DNA from: Leptobrachium leishanense
Taxonomy: Eukaryota > Chordata > Amphibia > Anura > Megophryidae
DNA: 64,000 bases
Assembly (NCBI GenBank): GCA_009667805.1
Contig: CM019065.1
Span: forward strand, 17,248,952 to 17,312,951
Direction: 5' to 3'
Shown: positions 61,924 to 64,000 of the stretch, one piece after another
How positions within the stretch are numbered: position 1 is the stretch's first letter
How the letters are laid out: each line of letters begins with the position of its first letter
Translations under genes and position numbers: made by a program
Notes under the pieces: generated by a model
Seen by the model: the letters and a program-made list of their open reading frames with translations, nothing else
Database searches by the model: none
What the model was told of the DNA's origin: nothing

Positions 61924-62025
61924 GTAAAAGCAAACAAACATATATCAGACATACACGTGATTAAGAGAAGACAATAGAAGCATGTGAACGGCGAATTTTC
62001 GGGTGGTGTGGTATGGGGTAATGGT

Positions 62026-63231
62026 TAGGGATGGGCTGCCGGTTCGATGCGAACGTGAGTTCGCATCAAACATTGGCCGTTCGACCATTCGCCGAACGGC
62101 AAACATTTCCATGCGTTCGCCGCGTGTTCGCCCACAATGGACCACAATGCACTTTTCCACTGGCCTTAAGCTTGTAATTGGCTACAGCCTTGCACCTGAC
62201 CACAGGTCAAGTGCAAGACTATGCCAATCAGGGCTCAGAGTCCTCAAATTTTGCCCAATCATGGGCTCACAGAGCCAAGTCCCGCAGCACACTATATAAG
62301 GCTTCCCCGCAGCCCCCAGCATGTTTGTTGCAGAAGTGAATCAGAGAGGAGTTTGTTCTATCACTGACTTATAGCAGAGTTCTGGAAAATTTGAATCTGT
62401 GTCTTGCCAGCTATCAGGGTGTATCACTGACTTATAGCAGAGTTCTAGAAAATCTGTATATCTTTAACTATAGATACCATAGAAAACTACAGTTGAATCA
62501 GAGTTCACGTTGTGAAGGCACTAGCTGGCACCAAAGGCCCAATATTTGGGTGCACTGACGCGTGTACCAGATTCATATAATTTTTAATATTTGACCGCAG
62601 GGTCCAACTCTGCACTCTTCCACAATACCTCAGAGGGGTTACGGTGTGAAGGCACTAACTGGCACCAAAGTTCCAATTTTAATGCACCTGTAGTTACTTT
62701 CATCCAAAGCCTGCATAAGTTTCACCATAATTTAGCCAAAAATCACTAAACTTGTTCTACGTGTCCTAAAACGTCTCCTCTTTTCATACAGGCTGCCCCA
62801 AGCAGTTGTTTATGAATAGATTAAAGGAAAACCATTTACCGTCATTTGAAATGTCATTTTCTTCTTTTTAAATGTTTCTATACATCCTACAAATCCGCCA
62901 CTTCACGGGACCTCCTAGGCATGATATTTGAAGGAATTTTCGTTTTTATTCTTAACCTTTATGTCATGGAAAAATCACTGTTCCTTTAAAAACTTTTTTT
63001 TTTTTACTTTTTGTCCTTGTTTCCTGTCCCCCAGGGCACTATCCGGACCCCCCACACCTTTTATGGCAAATATCTTGCATATATGCCCTCTTGGAGGGCA
63101 CTCTAAAATTCGAATGTTCGTGTCCCATTGACTTGCATTGAGTTCGAATCGTGTTCACGTTCGAATTCGAACTTTTTAAATTGTTCGAGTTCGAATGCAA
63201 ACCGAACACGGGGGTGTTCGGCCCATCCCTA
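62026..63231. mobile_element. Non-autonomous hAT derivative, 1206 bp
   Basis: TAGGGATGGGC and GCCCATCCCTA ends are flanked by an exact 8-bp duplication GTAATGGT (62018-62025 and 63232-63239). The left 300 bp equal the upstream end of the large hAT (including the AGCACACTATATAAGG block near 62287-62302) and the right 700 bp equal its other end (as 12840-13300); the transposase is deleted. It lies 102 bp after the exon 6 donor. Confidence 0.92.
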
Positions 63232-63675
63232 GTAATGGTTCTCCAGGGCGCTAGATGACACCAAGCGCTACTATTAGAGCTACTGTTATACAGAGGCTCA
63301 GGGTGGCACCAGGGTTCTGACATGGTGGCACCGGGGTAGCAAAGGTAAAGCTCATATGCAGTGGACTGCACAGTTGGGAGAGTTGAAAATAAGATGTTTT
63401 ATTCAGATTTGCTTTGAACCAAGTACCGCAGGTACAGGTATTCATGTTTTCTTTTACATATGGTGAATTAAAAACTCCTATCATGCTATAGGTGGATGTA
63501 TGTACACAGCATGTTGTTTTGAGTGGTAATTTTCTAAGTGCTTGTTCCACTCCATTTTTACACCAACCACTTCAGATTCATACCCAGGACATACTTGAAA
63601 ACGAGAGAAATCTCAATGTATCCTTCCTGGTAAAATCCTTTATAAATAAATAAATAAATAAATATTGTCTCTATA
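63232..63675. other. Intron 6 with a LINE 3' tail
   Basis: Bases 63585-63665 end in GAGAAATCTCAATGTATCC, then TTCCTGGTAAAAT and (AATA)n, typical of a truncated non-LTR retroposon tail. The rest is ordinary intron. Confidence 0.5.
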
Positions 63676-64000
63676 GGGGTTACTCAAAGAGCCAAATTTT
63701 CCACCGAATAGCACGAACGGTGAATTTTTCCATACAGTTAAATTTTGTGGCCAGTCGGCTATTCATAAAGCTGGCAGAGTGACAAATATTGGCGAACCGA
63801 AAGCGAAATACGGTGCAATTTGCTGACCTTCGGCCACAGTGAAATCCCCATAGAGAGGTAATGGTTAATCTATTCAGAGAACGTCGATCAGCACCGAAAG
63901 TTGGCGAAATGCCCAGATTTTCGGTGGTTTCGTTCGACAGATTTAAACAGGCGCATCCTACAGGTTTCAATGTAAAAAACAAATGTTTTTTTAAATTATT
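63676..64000. mobile_element. Fold-back MITE copy, right end beyond the window
   Basis: It starts GGGGTTACTCAAAGAGCC and contains the family's CCCCATAGAGAGGTAATGG, CTATTCAGAGAACGTCG and GGTTTCGTTCGACAG blocks. Confidence 0.7.

Noticed and set aside
61924..64000. Search for the motif S exon of the sialyltransferase
   Set aside because: No frame with the expected STGL... and HHYYD-type motifs was found; most of the stretch is a hAT derivative and a fold-back MITE.

Overview
This window is vertebrate nuclear DNA, most likely from an amphibian with a repeat-rich genome. That is an inference from the intron-exon structure, the vertebrate-type ST8Sia gene, and the mix of Tc1/mariner, hAT, Harbinger-like, Helitron, Ty3/gypsy-like, L2-like and L1-like elements. 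There are no bacterial operons, rRNA, tRNA or CRISPR arrays.

One host gene runs through the whole window on the plus strand: an alpha-2,8-sialyltransferase (ST8Sia family, ST8SIA6-like). I assembled six coding exons by hand from splice signals and matching phases: 2595-2710, 7249-7329, 36344-36430, 49488-49632, 56631-56743 and 61837-61923. Joined, they give 209 complete residues plus one split codon, with no internal stop: a short cytoplasmic tail and signal anchor, a stem, a CCNA segment, and sialylmotif L. Motif S and the C-terminal catalytic motifs must lie beyond base 64000. Motif L reads VES where the family normally has VGN, which raises a question about activity.

Nearly everything else is transposable-element and satellite DNA in the introns. 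Upstream (1-2594): a hAT 3' end and a Harbinger transposase relic. Intron 1 (2711-7248): a 36-bp minisatellite split by a solo LTR. Intron 2 (7330-36343): a nested 21.4-kb hAT element (10390-31818, 8-bp target duplication) holding a Tc1 with a MITE inside it, a 5.7-kb LTR retrotransposon that lacks pol, a second hAT carrying two Tc1 copies (one broken by an L1-like LINE) and a solo LTR; then a truncated LTR and a Helitron-like minisatellite element. Intron 3 (36431-49487): a fold-back MITE, a 30-bp minisatellite, a 6.4-kb hAT with a nearly complete BED-type transposase, and a MITE holding a solo LTR. Intron 4 (49633-56630): an LTR-element remnant with a 166-bp-arm palindrome, and three fold-back MITEs. 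Intron 5 (56744-61836): a decayed L2-like LINE with a 2A-like motif. Intron 6 (61924 onward): a short hAT derivative and the start of another fold-back element.

Many insertions are supported by target duplications, and some by an uninterrupted paralogous site elsewhere in the window, so their relative order can be read. No element protein is intact; transposases are called as pseudogenes. Repeat identities were judged by eye, and family names are from recognisable motifs, not database searches.
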